Source: Lachnospiraceae bacterium
GTDB lineage: Bacteria > Bacillota > Clostridia > Lachnospirales > Lachnospiraceae
Reading direction: 5' to 3'
DNA length: 64,000 nucleotides
NCBI GenBank assembly: GCA_017935565.1
Contig: JAGBHK010000016.1
Location: 104,452-168,451, forward strand
A program made the position numbers and the translations under genes. The notes beneath the pieces were generated by a model, which saw nothing but the letters and a program-made list of their open reading frames with translations, was not told where the DNA came from and made no database searches. Of this stretch, positions 34,673 to 43,830 are shown piece by piece. Each line of letters starts with the position of its first letter. The first letter of the stretch is position 1.

Positions 34673-36364
34673 TTACAATAAATCCTGATTTCTTAAATTA
34701 TCCATATCGCCAAATTCCTGATTTTCTCCAGCCATTCCCCAAATAAATGTATAGGCTCTTGTACCACTTCCTGCGTGAATTGACCAACTTGGCGAAATAA
34801 CAGCCTGCTCATTTCTCATAACAATATGTCTTGTCTCCTGTGGCTCACCCATATAATGCATTACGTACGCATCTTCTGGAAGTCCAAAATAAAAATACAC
34901 TTCCATTCTTCTATCATGTGTATGGCAAGGCATTGAATTCCATACACTACCTGGCTTAAGACTTGTCATACCCATAACAAGCTGACAGCTTTCAACCTGA
35001 CCAGGTAATATGTATTTACAAATAACTCTGTGATTTGATTCTTCCAATGAACCAAGTTCAACCTTATTTTCATCCTTAACGATAACAACATCATCTGCTG
35101 CCACACCTTCTTTTTTAATAAGAACTGTTTTATATTCTTTATGAGCAGGTGTACTGTTGAAATAGAATTTTGCAGGATTTGCTCCATCAACACTTTCAAA
35201 AGTAATTTCCTTTGAACCTCTGCCAATGTACATACCATCTGCATTTGCTACTTCATACACTTTACCATCAACAGTAATTTTTCCTGCACCACCAATATTG
35301 ATGATACCCATTTCTCTTCTCTGCAAGAAATATTCTGCTCTAAGTTCATCTCCTGCGCTAAGCTTCAAAACTTCCTTTACAGGCATAGCGCCACCTGTAA
35401 TAATTCTGTCGTAATGACTATATACATATGTCACATCATCAGCCTTAAAAACTTCAGGAATCAAATATTCCTCTCTAAGCCTCTGTGTTGTATAATATTT
35501 CATATCATTTGGTCCTGTTGCGTATCTTACTTCCATTTCATTTACCTCTTTTTTTTTATGGTTGTTTCCAATATATGCTAAAATTCCGCCATCAACATAT
35601 AAAATATGTCCATTTACAAAATCCGATGCCTTTGATGCAAGGAACACTGTTGGTCCCATTAAATCTTCTGGATTTCCCCAGCGCTCTGCAGGTGTTTTTG
35701 CCACGATAAACGAGTCAAATGGATGTCTGCTGCCATCTGCCTGCTTTTCTCTAAGTGGTGCCGTCTGTGGTGTTGCTATGTAACCTGGTCCAATACCATT
35801 ACACTGAATATTGTACTTACCAAATTCTGAAGCCATATTCTTTGTAAGCATCTTAAGACCGCCCTTTGCAGCCGCATAAGCTGATACAGTTTCTCTTCCA
35901 AGTTCACTCATCATCGAGCAAACATTTATAATCTTACCTGCACCCTTTTCAATCATTCCAGGCAATACTGCCTTCGCCATAATAAACGGCGCAATAAGGT
36001 CAATATCAATAACTTCTTTAAATTCCTCTGTTTTCATCTCTGTCATAGGAATTCTTTTAATGATTCCTGCATTATTTACAAGAATGTCAACCTTGCCAAA
36101 CTTTTCTTCAATGTCAGAAATCATCTTTGTAACAGCCACTTCATCTGTAACATCACAGATATATCCTGTAGCATCAATACCCTTTTCTTTATATTCATTT
36201 AATGCAGTTTCAAGATGTTCTTGCCCTCTACAGTTAAATACTATCTTTGCTCCTGCATTTGCCAAAGCTTCCGCCATAGCAAATCCAATGCCATAAGCCG
36301 CGCCTGTAACAAGAGCCACTTTTCCCTCTAATGAATATAAATCCTTCACAAAATTATTATCCAT
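34673..36364 (-). CDS. Fused KduD (SDR dehydrogenase) and KduI (isomerase)
   Basis: 563 residues. Residues 1-270 are a short-chain dehydrogenase of the KduD type: VTGAAYGIGFAMAE, LVNNAGIIKRI, and the Ser-Tyr-Lys triad around SAYAAAKGGL. Residues 277-563 are KduI, 5-keto-4-deoxyuronate isomerase, with its cupin metal site MPCHTHDRRMEVYFYF. They normally form separate proteins converting 4-deoxy-5-ketouronate to 2-keto-3-deoxygluconate. Here a run of nine A (35549-35557) keeps them in frame. With eight A, KduD would stop at 35542-35544, and KduI would start at the ATG at 35536 with AGAGG upstream. The fusion may therefore be a one-base length change. The ATG at 36364 is chosen for its GGAGG. 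Confidence 0.85.
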   Translation of the reverse strand: MDNNFVKDLYSLEGKVALVTGAAYGIGFAMAEALANAGAKIVFNCRGQEHLETALNEYKEKGIDATGYICDVTDEVAVTKMISDIEEKFGKVDILVNNAGIIKRIPMTEMKTEEFKEVIDIDLIAPFIMAKAVLPGMIEKGAGKIINVCSMMSELGRETVSAYAAAKGGLKMLTKNMASEFGKYNIQCNGIGPGYIATPQTAPLREKQADGSRHPFDSFIVAKTPAERWGNPEDLMGPTVFLASKASDFVNGHILYVDGGILAYIGNNHKKKEVNEMEVRYATGPNDMKYYTTQRLREEYLIPEVFKADDVTYVYSHYDRIITGGAMPVKEVLKLSAGDELRAEYFLQRREMGIINIGGAGKITVDGKVYEVANADGMYIGRGSKEITFESVDGANPAKFYFNSTPAHKEYKTVLIKKEGVAADDVVIVKDENKVELGSLEESNHRVICKYILPGQVESCQLVMGMTSLKPGSVWNSMPCHTHDRRMEVYFYFGLPEDAYVMHYMGEPQETRHIVMRNEQAVISPSWSIHAGSGTRAYTFIWGMAGENQEFGDMDNLRNQDLL

Positions 36365-36461
36365 ATCTGCCTCCATATAATACTTTAATCTCTTATCAAA
36401 AAACTTCTTTAATTATACCACTTTTTGCCCCTTAAAGTCTAGTAAATTAATATATTATCTC

Positions 36462-37586
36462 CTACCACATAAACAATTCCTTATCACACAATTTAAATAT
36501 AGCTTCAGTAAAATAATAATCCCCATATACAATTGAGAAATTGTGCTTTTCGTCATTATAAGCCACTGAACCGCCCTCTAAAATATTATCTACATTTGTA
36601 TCCCATACACTTCTCTTTTCTTCAAGCGCCTTTAACATTTTAAGTGCAGCATTATAGAAAAATTCTTTTTCTTCTCCTTCGCAATACTCTTCGATTTCAA
36701 GCATACCACACGAAGCTATGGCTGCAGCAGTTGAATCTTCCCAATCAAGTCCTTCATCCTGACAAAAATCAACAGGAATCAATCCGCTTTCTAATATATT
36801 TGAGGCAAAATATTTACCTACTCTTTTAGCTGTTTCAAGATACTTTTCATCCTTCGTATGTCTATAACTTAATGCAAACCCATATACGGCCCATGCCTGA
36901 CCTCTAGTCCATGAAGAACCAACTTCTTTGCCCTGACCTCCAAGGGTACCAATTACATCACCTGTATTTACATCAAACTGCACAATATGATTACATGAAC
37001 CATTTTCGCGGACAAACACTTTCATCGCTGTGTTTGCATGCGCTATTGCAATCTGCTTAAACCTAGGGTCCTTTGTTTCATCTGTAGCCCAATACAATAA
37101 CGGCAAATTCATCATACAATCAATAATAGCCCAGCCGGCGGTATTTCCGTCACCTGGATCATTCCATGCGCGAATAAAGTTTCCAGCAAGATTAAATCTT
37201 CCAGCAAGATTCGCTGCTGCAAGCATTGCTCTGTTTTTTGACTTTTTGCTTCCAGTTTTTTTGTAATTAGCCACAGATGTTAACAGCCATTTAAATCCAC
37301 TGTCATGGTCCATTCCCATATAATCCATAAGGCTTCCATCTAATTTATTCTCTATATTTTCTGCAACTGTTTTAAATATTTCATCACCATACGCATGATA
37401 CAACTGCCACATTTGTCCACCATAAAATCCATTTGTCCACCAACTTATTCTGTCAGACCAGTCGTCAAAAATGCCATTTTCAGTAAGATATGGCACTTTA
37501 TCCACACTCCTATTTGCTGACGCCTTCGACTTTTCGTAAATTTTTTCAGCTACACCTAATGCCCATTGATAATCGTTATTTTTCAT
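36462..37586 (-). CDS. GH88 unsaturated glucuronyl hydrolase
   Basis: 374 residues with an alpha/alpha six-barrel. SWWTNGFYGGQMWQLY, GMDHDSGFKW with the aspartate of the hydrating pair, and the GH88 signature SSWTRGQAWAVYGFALSY near 226 are visible, together with GLDWEDSTAAAIASCGMLE. These enzymes hydrate the 4,5-double bond left by lyases and release an unsaturated uronate, which becomes 5-keto-4-deoxyuronate for KduI. No signal peptide is present. The ATG at 37586 was chosen (GGAGG at 6 bases) over an earlier in-frame one. It is the first gene of the uronate operon and diverges from the AraC-type regulator. Confidence 0.9.
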   Translation of the reverse strand: MKNNDYQWALGVAEKIYEKSKASANRSVDKVPYLTENGIFDDWSDRISWWTNGFYGGQMWQLYHAYGDEIFKTVAENIENKLDGSLMDYMGMDHDSGFKWLLTSVANYKKTGSKKSKNRAMLAAANLAGRFNLAGNFIRAWNDPGDGNTAGWAIIDCMMNLPLLYWATDETKDPRFKQIAIAHANTAMKVFVRENGSCNHIVQFDVNTGDVIGTLGGQGKEVGSSWTRGQAWAVYGFALSYRHTKDEKYLETAKRVGKYFASNILESGLIPVDFCQDEGLDWEDSTAAAIASCGMLEIEEYCEGEEKEFFYNAALKMLKALEEKRSVWDTNVDNILEGGSVAYNDEKHNFSIVYGDYYFTEAIFKLCDKELFMW

Positions 37587-37692
37587 ACTAACCTCCGCAA
37601 TATATTTTTTTCTTAATTTTATATCATTGACCATTGCAATATAATATCATATAATATTTTTTACTAACATTTTTAATTATTTTGGAGGAAAT

Positions 37693-38466
37693 ATGTTTTC
37701 AATTATCAGAGGTGGTTGTCACGAAAGACACGATAAGAATTTTATATTGAACAGACCTAACGGATTGCCTTATTATATTTTGTTAATCATTAAAACTCCT
37801 TCGTTGATTAACATTAATGGCTCTCACCAATATTGCCTTCCTGACAGCGCATTAATTATCTCTCCAAACACACCTTATTCATATAACAATCCAGACGGAG
37901 AATATATCGATGATTGGTTACATTTTGAATGCAGCGACCATAATTTCTTTGATAAAAAAATGTTAAATGTTCCCTTTCCAATAAACAATTCTCGTTTATT
38001 AACAACATATATTCAGCAAATATTATGGGAAAATAATTATGGAAATGATAGCATAAAAAAAGAGACTATCGATGCACTTATGAATATTGTGATTAATCAC
38101 ATTACATATGATTTTCATAACAAAAGCACTGATAGTAATAATTATTATAAATACAAATTCCAGAAAATTAGATTGGATATACAGGCAGCTCCATATAAAA
38201 AATACACCGCTAAGGATATTGCGGATAATATAGGGATTAGTTCGTCTCATTTTCAATTATTATACAAGAATTTTTTTGGAATTTCATTTCAAGCAGACAT
38301 TATTAATATGCGTATAGATTATTCAAAAGAACTTATCACTTCAACAAATATGCCACAGGAACAGATTGCTTATTCCTGTGGCTATTCGAGTGAAGTTCAT
38401 TTTTACAGACAATTTTTAGACAAAACAGGTATGACACCTGGTGCCTATAGGAAATTATATTCCTGA
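37693..38466 (+). CDS. AraC-family transcriptional regulator
   Basis: 257 residues. The N-terminal 140 form a cupin-like sensing domain (SPNTPYSYNNPDGEYIDDWLHFEC). The C-terminal hundred hold two helix-turn-helix motifs, TAKDIADNIGISSSHFQLLYK and IAYSCGYSSEVHFYRQFLDK, ending in the typical TGMTPGAYRKLYS. It diverges from GH88 over a 106-base gap, so it most likely controls the adjacent uronate and rhamnose operons in response to a pectic sugar (inference). TTTGGAGG precedes the ATG. Its end overlaps the convergent membrane-protein gene by 22 bases. Confidence 0.92.
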   Translation: MFSIIRGGCHERHDKNFILNRPNGLPYYILLIIKTPSLININGSHQYCLPDSALIISPNTPYSYNNPDGEYIDDWLHFECSDHNFFDKKMLNVPFPINNSRLLTTYIQQILWENNYGNDSIKKETIDALMNIVINHITYDFHNKSTDSNNYYKYKFQKIRLDIQAAPYKKYTAKDIADNIGISSSHFQLLYKNFFGISFQADIINMRIDYSKELITSTNMPQEQIAYSCGYSSEVHFYRQFLDKTGMTPGAYRKLYS

Positions 38467-39326
38467 TACCATATTTTTTGTCTTACTTTTTCTTTTTTAT
38501 CTATCACTAAATATAATACTAATAAAACTATAGATATAACATATGTGTAAGTCAAATCCACTGATAATTCATTTCGCTTAACTAATCTCATTTCATAAAT
38601 AAAAGTAACCATGATAGATATAATTGAACCCAATACAAATATATTCTTATACTTAAATTCCCCGAGCACAGCTATTACCATCAATAATATCGCAAGAATC
38701 ATAACAAGTGTCGGTATTGCATTTGTCAAAGACTCATTACCATATACAATTACACTAATAAGCGAACGAATATATGCTTGAGTTGAACACAGTATATTAC
38801 TTACACCACCCTCTATATCAACTCTGTAATAAATAATCATCGATGGTAAAGAAATAATTAACGATGGTACAAGTATGAGCCAATTTCTTTTCTTAAACTC
38901 TGTAAACACTGAAACAATTAAAGTATTACACAAAAATGCTAACATCAAACCAATATTAATATATTTATAGCAAAGCTTCTCAGTATAATTATAACTAAAA
39001 ATCAAGTTTACAACTATTGCTATAATGGCATACCACTTAATAATTGGTTCCAAAAACTGTTTTTCAGAAATCACATATATAACCGATAAAAGCACTATTA
39101 ATACAGCCATTGTAACAATAAATATTGCATTAATTGCATTGATTACATCTACTATGACATCTTCTTGATATTGTTCCAGATCAACATCAAACATTTTCCA
39201 TAAAAAACAATTTTTATCCGTTTTTAAAGAATACATTTTGCACACTAAACCATATGGTAAAAATGTTGCTATTAGACCTATTATACTAAGTAATAATAAT
39301 TTTATTTTATTCTTGTCCATAAACAT
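38445..39326 (-). CDS. Uncharacterised polytopic membrane protein
   Basis: 293 residues with about eight hydrophobic helices (for example IKLLLLSIIGLIATFLPYG, IFIVTMAVLIVLLSVIYVI, TLVMILAILLMVIAVL, TYVISIVLLVLYLVI). No family was recognised. It is the last gene of the rhamnose operon, 16 bases after rhaD, which makes a transport-related or accessory role conceivable but unproven. An alternative ATG lies two codons downstream. Its 3' end overlaps the AraC gene on the other strand by 22 bases. Confidence 0.65.
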   Translation of the reverse strand: MFMDKNKIKLLLLSIIGLIATFLPYGLVCKMYSLKTDKNCFLWKMFDVDLEQYQEDVIVDVINAINAIFIVTMAVLIVLLSVIYVISEKQFLEPIIKWYAIIAIVVNLIFSYNYTEKLCYKYINIGLMLAFLCNTLIVSVFTEFKKRNWLILVPSLIISLPSMIIYYRVDIEGGVSNILCSTQAYIRSLISVIVYGNESLTNAIPTLVMILAILLMVIAVLGEFKYKNIFVLGSIISIMVTFIYEMRLVKRNELSVDLTYTYVISIVLLVLYLVIDKKEKVRQKIWYQEYNFL

Positions 39327-39342
39327 TCATTCCCTTATTTTC

Positions 39343-40179
39343 TCACTCCAAAAACTCTTCAGGCAAATTCACATTAAAATCCTTCGCTAAATCCCTAAAA
39401 TCCTGTGTTGTAATAGTCTGGCGTTTATTAGGCTGCATAGACAGCATTTTCACAAGGATTTCTGCTGATTTTTCAACAGTATGCATAAGTCCGAAGGTCA
39501 AATCAAAATCCTCGCCAGATGCAAACATTCCGTGATGAGCCCATATTGCAACATTATATTTTTCCATAAGACGACTTGTTGCAACCGCAATATCACGACC
39601 GCCCGGAACCATCCAAGGCACAACGCCGATTCCTTCCGGGAATACAACAGGACATTCCGTTGCCATTTCCCAAAGTTCCCTTGTAAATACCTTGTCTTCT
39701 AAAGGAAGAACAAAAGTTAATGCAATTACATTTGTAGTATGCGCGTGATAAATAACACGATGTGCACCACCTGTAGCTAACATTTTCACTTCGTGGTTCA
39801 TCAAATGCGAAGGCAATTCTGATGTAGGTTTACCACCATTTACAAGTCCCCACACAATTCGATAATTCTCGCCCTTATCATCTAATTCAATAATACACAA
39901 TGAATCTTCTGGCTTTATACTAACATTTCTAAAAAATTTTCCACTGCCTGTCACAAGAAAAAATTCTTTTGCAAGTTTTGGTACAGAAGTACCGATTTCT
40001 CTCCATTCCTTTGGCGAAAAATAGCCTCTGACCTGTTCAACTTCTTCTGGTTTAATGCGATAAGAAAGGTTACCACCATTTCTTTCATGCCAGCCAAGTT
40101 CCCAACCATCATTTGCCATACGAATGAAACCCTTCATAAATTCTGCATCTAATATATTTTTGTATTCTCTTAATATCAT
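39343..40179 (-). CDS. rhaD: Rhamnulose-1-phosphate aldolase
   Basis: 278 residues, a class II zinc aldolase of the AraD/FucA family. The zinc histidines lie in HRVIYHAHTTNVIAL, the general-base glutamate region in FIRMANDGWELGWHERNGGN, and VWGLVNGGKPTSELPSH follows the family pattern. It splits rhamnulose 1-phosphate to DHAP and L-lactaldehyde in the cytosol. Its ATG overlaps the rhaA stop by four bases, so expression is coupled. The expected kinase (rhaB) is not in the window. Confidence 0.95.
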   Translation of the reverse strand: MILREYKNILDAEFMKGFIRMANDGWELGWHERNGGNLSYRIKPEEVEQVRGYFSPKEWREIGTSVPKLAKEFFLVTGSGKFFRNVSIKPEDSLCIIELDDKGENYRIVWGLVNGGKPTSELPSHLMNHEVKMLATGGAHRVIYHAHTTNVIALTFVLPLEDKVFTRELWEMATECPVVFPEGIGVVPWMVPGGRDIAVATSRLMEKYNVAIWAHHGMFASGEDFDLTFGLMHTVEKSAEILVKMLSMQPNKRQTITTQDFRDLAKDFNVNLPEEFLE

Positions 40180-41432
40180 ATTCTCTTTAAACCTACTTCC
40201 TGTTCGTATTTTTTCACATTAGCAAACCATTCTCGCTCCGTTGTTCCACATTTTTCGCAATACATTTCCCAAACATCACCAAATGGTAGCATCTTCACTT
40301 CCTCCATAAGCAACATCACTTCTGTCCAATTGTTTTCATCCTGAAGTTTTTTCAATGTAGCATTAGGTGTGCAAAGAGCTGATAACAATGCTTTTTGCCA
40401 ACTTCTAAATCCAACTGTCCACGCAGAAATTCTATTGATACTTGCATCAAAATAGTCTAACGCCATATTTACTCTGTCAAGAGCATCTGAACGAACAATT
40501 TCTTTTGCCATCTCACGGGTTTCATCATCAAATAAAACCACATGGTCCGAATCCCATCTAACAGGTCTTGTAATATGTAATGCAATTTCAGGGAAGAATG
40601 CTAAAAGTGCTGGTATCTTATCAGACACCACTTCTGTCGGATGATAATGTCCATTATCCATCAAAGGTAAACAACCTTCATGAGTTGCCGCAAAAGATAA
40701 TGTAAATTCTGCGCTACCAACCGTATAGGACTCAACGCCAATACCAAATACCTTCGACTCAACACAAGGTTTAACTTTTGCTTTGTCATGTGGTTCAGAT
40801 AAGATTTCTTCTATGGCTGTTTTATATCTTTCTCTTGGTCCAAGTCTATCTGCAGGAATATCCTTTGAGCCATCTCCTGTCCAAATATTCATAACACACG
40901 GAATTCCTGTTTCATTGGCAAAATATTCTGAAATTCTAATACATGCCTTTCCATGGTCTATCCAAAACTTTCTGGTTTTTTCGTCAGGACTTGAAAGTGT
41001 CAATCCATCCTTCACCTTATCATGCGAGAAAAATGTTGGATTAAAGTCGATTCCCATATTATGCTTTTTAGCAAACTCTACCCATTTTGCAAAATGTTTT
41101 GGCTCTAACTTATCTCTGTCAACAAATTCGCCTTCTTCAAAAATCGCATAACTTGCGTGCAAATTCAATTTCTTTTTACCAGGTGTATTTATAATAACTT
41201 GCTCAATATCCATCATAAGTTCTTCTGGCGTTCTAGCCTTTCCAGGATAATTTCCTGTTGTCTGAATACCACCAGTTAATGGTCCATCATGGTCAAATCC
41301 TGTTACATCATCACCTTGCCAGCAATGAAGTGACACAGGAATATCTTTTAATTTTTCAATAGCAGCATCCGTATCCACCCCATACTTTGCATAGATTTCT
41401 TTTGCCGATTCATATCTGTCTTGTAATGTCAT
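40176..41432 (-). CDS. rhaA: L-rhamnose isomerase
   Basis: 418 residues, a normal length. VSLHCWQGDDVTGFD and MDFNPTFFSHDKVKDGLTLSSPD-type segments (in two parts), LMDNGHYHPTEVVSDKI and RWDSDHVVLFDDE with metal ligands are diagnostic. The enzyme converts L-rhamnose to L-rhamnulose using Mn2+. GGAGGAGG lies upstream of the ATG. It sits between rhaM and rhaD and overlaps rhaD, showing a tight rhamnose operon fed by GH105. Confidence 0.96.
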   Translation of the reverse strand: MTLQDRYESAKEIYAKYGVDTDAAIEKLKDIPVSLHCWQGDDVTGFDHDGPLTGGIQTTGNYPGKARTPEELMMDIEQVIINTPGKKKLNLHASYAIFEEGEFVDRDKLEPKHFAKWVEFAKKHNMGIDFNPTFFSHDKVKDGLTLSSPDEKTRKFWIDHGKACIRISEYFANETGIPCVMNIWTGDGSKDIPADRLGPRERYKTAIEEILSEPHDKAKVKPCVESKVFGIGVESYTVGSAEFTLSFAATHEGCLPLMDNGHYHPTEVVSDKIPALLAFFPEIALHITRPVRWDSDHVVLFDDETREMAKEIVRSDALDRVNMALDYFDASINRISAWTVGFRSWQKALLSALCTPNATLKKLQDENNWTEVMLLMEEVKMLPFGDVWEMYCEKCGTTEREWFANVKKYEQEVGLKRI

Positions 41433-41454
41433 TCTTTTCCTCCTCCATAATCTA

Positions 41455-41769
41455 TTAATCTAAATGAAATACCAACTGTAAATCCGTAGAAACAGGACTA
41501 TTATCAGGATTTGTTTCCATAATATCCGCCATATAATCCCACCATTTACGATTAATCTTAGTGTCTGCGCCTTTAGCCCACAATTTTTCATCCTCAATCT
41601 CAATATATCCAAACAATGTCAATGTTTCCTTGTCAAGATAAATCGAGTAATTCTTTCCCCCATGAGCATGTATCATTTCTTTCATTTCAGGCCATAATTC
41701 ATTATGCCTTTTTTCGTATTCCTCTTCCATTCCAGGAAAGAGTTTCATTTTAAACCCTTTGTGTATCAT
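41455..41769 (-). CDS. rhaM: L-rhamnose mutarotase
   Basis: 104 residues, the usual size. The N-terminal FPGMEEEYEKRHNELWPEM carries the catalytic histidine near position 22, and the C-terminal RKWWDYMADIMETNPDNSP is the second family signature. It interconverts anomers of L-rhamnose so that the beta/alpha form required by RhaA is supplied. It lies 22 bases before rhaA and 12 after the TIM-barrel gene. Confidence 0.95.
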   Translation of the reverse strand: MIHKGFKMKLFPGMEEEYEKRHNELWPEMKEMIHAHGGKNYSIYLDKETLTLFGYIEIEDEKLWAKGADTKINRKWWDYMADIMETNPDNSPVSTDLQLVFHLD

Positions 41770-41781
41770 ATAGTTTCCCTC

Positions 41782-42594
41782 CTACATATTTTTTAAATAA
41801 TCTATATCATTCCTTGCAGTCGCAGGATTCATTTCTTCTCGAAGTAAATACATATCTTTAGCATTTTCATGCAACCAAGTTTTAATTGGCGAATAATCAA
41901 TAACACCTTCTCCTAAAAGTGTAGGTACATAACCACCATTCTCATCAAGTTTAAAATCCTTAATATGCATTGCCTCTATGTATTTTCCAATGTTAGAAAG
42001 CCATCCACTCCAATATTTATTTTGGTCAGTTGTATCTGGAAATTCCAAAAGATTTGAAGCATCAAAAATCAATCGAAGATGCTTTTCATCATTAATTTCT
42101 TCTATAACTTCCATCACAACATCAAGCGAATCAAGTGGATGCCAGTACACAGGCTCAATTGCCAGTTTCACATCTAGTTTATTTGCTTCATCAACCACTC
42201 TTTTTATGCTATCAATCATATGTGGATGCCAAATCTTCTTTTCTTCAGCGCTTAAGCGTGGATAAGCAGTTTCTGTACCAACAACCTTTGCACCAACTTC
42301 TTTACTATATGCAAGGCACATTTTGATAGTGTCAACTGCATTTTTTCTAATATCCTCATCAGGATTGCCAAGGTCTTGATAACATCCAAACACTGGAATT
42401 TCAATATTTTTATCCTCAAATGCCCTTCTTATTCTTTCCAAATGATTGAAAGTAATATCTTTGTAACTATCAATTCCCACAAAGGCTTTTGGCAGCGCAA
42501 GTTGTGCTGAATTATATCCCTCTTCATATAATTTCAAAGCCAAATCTTCTATTTCCATTTTCCCATAATCATGGGCACGAACACCTATCTTCAT
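41782..42594 (-). CDS. TIM-barrel sugar phosphate isomerase/epimerase family protein
   Basis: 270 residues of the xylose-isomerase-like TIM barrel (AP endonuclease 2 fold). Metal-site residues appear in VVGTETAYPRL, LAIEPVYWHPLDSL, IFDASNLLEF and AMHIKDFKLDENG. Members isomerise or epimerise sugars and inositols. In this operon a pectin-derived sugar is likely, but the substrate is unknown. Spacing to the neighbours is 12 bases on each side, so it belongs to the rhamnose operon. Confidence 0.85.
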   Translation of the reverse strand: MKIGVRAHDYGKMEIEDLALKLYEEGYNSAQLALPKAFVGIDSYKDITFNHLERIRRAFEDKNIEIPVFGCYQDLGNPDEDIRKNAVDTIKMCLAYSKEVGAKVVGTETAYPRLSAEEKKIWHPHMIDSIKRVVDEANKLDVKLAIEPVYWHPLDSLDVVMEVIEEINDEKHLRLIFDASNLLEFPDTTDQNKYWSGWLSNIGKYIEAMHIKDFKLDENGGYVPTLLGEGVIDYSPIKTWLHENAKDMYLLREEMNPATARNDIDYLKNM

Positions 42595-42606
42595 ATTTCC
42601 TCCATT

Positions 42607-43710
42607 CTATTCTGCGTAATTTAGTGCTTCAACCAATGCCAATATAGTCAATGACTGCCCATATGCCATCGGAGCAATCAATATATTTTTATAATGTTCT
42701 GCATTCATGCCCATACCAGTTCCAATGGAAACATTCGATACAGTTCCATCCTCGTCAATATTATCTATAATAGCTTCTATAGCCTTCATTGCGCATTCTT
42801 CATAAGATTCATCCAAATATCCATATCTGATGCCTTTTAAAATACCAGCCGCAATCGCCGCCGAACCTGACACTTCTTCATAACTGTCAGCATCATCTAA
42901 AACTGTGTGCCACAATCCACTCTCACTTTGTAATTCTTTAAGAGCTCTAACTTGCGCCTTGTATGTATCAACAATTATAGTTTTCACGCCTTCATTTAAA
43001 TTTCCATCAAACATTTCAAGATAATCAAGTATTCCAAGTGTGAACCAACTATTGCCTCTACACCAGAAGATACCTCCAAAATTGTTATACTCATTAAATG
43101 ACCAACCATGATAGAAAAGACCAGTCTTTGTATCATACAAATACTTTATATGCATTAAAACCTGATGGATACCTTCATTTATCCAGACTTCATTTTTGTA
43201 CTTATTTCCCATTTTGTTAAGGAACAACACAGTCATAAATAATGTATCAATCCACATCTCGCTGTCATTAAGGGTTATCTTATTTCTATCACCTGTTACA
43301 GAACTTGTAACATGTTGGAACCCACCCTCTTTCGTTTTTGGCAGGTCATTTATAAGCCAATTTGCCCAATCTATCATCAACTCTTCAAACTCTTTATTTT
43401 TCAATGTTTCGTTTAATTCAGTTAGTGTAAGAAGTGGCGCTGTTGTATTAATATTTCTGGCAGGAAGTCCAAATTCAATATTGTCCTTATACCATTTAAT
43501 AAGAAATTCCTTATATTCTTCACTTTCATCATACTGCATGGTTTTTAAAAGCCCATAAAGTCCCACGCCCTGTGGCCAATCCCACTCAGTTATTCCCATA
43601 TCACGCTTAAAACAGCCTGTTATTTTGTCATTGTCGATAACATCAAGGTTCATAAGCTTGTTTATTACCAAATTAAGTTTACTGCGAATATATGATTTAT
43701 CATATTTCAT
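42607..43710 (-). CDS. GH105 unsaturated rhamnogalacturonyl hydrolase
   Basis: 367 residues, alpha/alpha-barrel of the YteR/YesR type. EWDWPQGVGLYGLLKTMQ, MWIDTLFMTVLFLNKMG with the catalytic aspartate, GLFYHGWSFN and GGIFWCRGNSWFTLGILDY are the family marks. The enzyme removes the unsaturated galacturonyl residue from rhamnogalacturonan disaccharides, leaving rhamnose for the downstream rhaM-rhaA-rhaD and uronate for kduI-kduD-kdgK-eda. No signal peptide, so it acts on imported disaccharide. It is first in its operon, with a promoter at 43753-43781. Confidence 0.92.
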   Translation of the reverse strand: MKYDKSYIRSKLNLVINKLMNLDVIDNDKITGCFKRDMGITEWDWPQGVGLYGLLKTMQYDESEEYKEFLIKWYKDNIEFGLPARNINTTAPLLTLTELNETLKNKEFEELMIDWANWLINDLPKTKEGGFQHVTSSVTGDRNKITLNDSEMWIDTLFMTVLFLNKMGNKYKNEVWINEGIHQVLMHIKYLYDTKTGLFYHGWSFNEYNNFGGIFWCRGNSWFTLGILDYLEMFDGNLNEGVKTIIVDTYKAQVRALKELQSESGLWHTVLDDADSYEEVSGSAAIAAGILKGIRYGYLDESYEECAMKAIEAIIDNIDEDGTVSNVSIGTGMGMNAEHYKNILIAPMAYGQSLTILALVEALNYAE

Positions 43711-43752
43711 AATGCTACTTTTCCTCCCTTTTCACGAATAAAACTAGATATT

Positions 43753-43781
43753 ATTTTAGCATAAATAACCGTGGTTGTCAT
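43753..43781 (-). promoter_or_regulatory. Promoter of the rhamnose operon
   Basis: Minus strand ATGACA (43776-43781), 17 bases, extended TGC-TAAAAT (43753-43758), 43 bases before the GH105 ATG and just after the ilvE terminator. Confidence 0.55.
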
Positions 43782-43784
43782 CAC

Positions 43785-43814
43785 AAAAAAGCGCATCACC
43801 TTCCGGTAATGCGC
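43785..43814 (-). terminator. Intrinsic terminator of ilvE
   Basis: GCGCATTACC/GGTGATGCGC stem followed by six T on the minus strand, 17 bases after the ilvE stop. Confidence 0.9.
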
Positions 43815-43830
43815 TCTAAATTCATACAAC

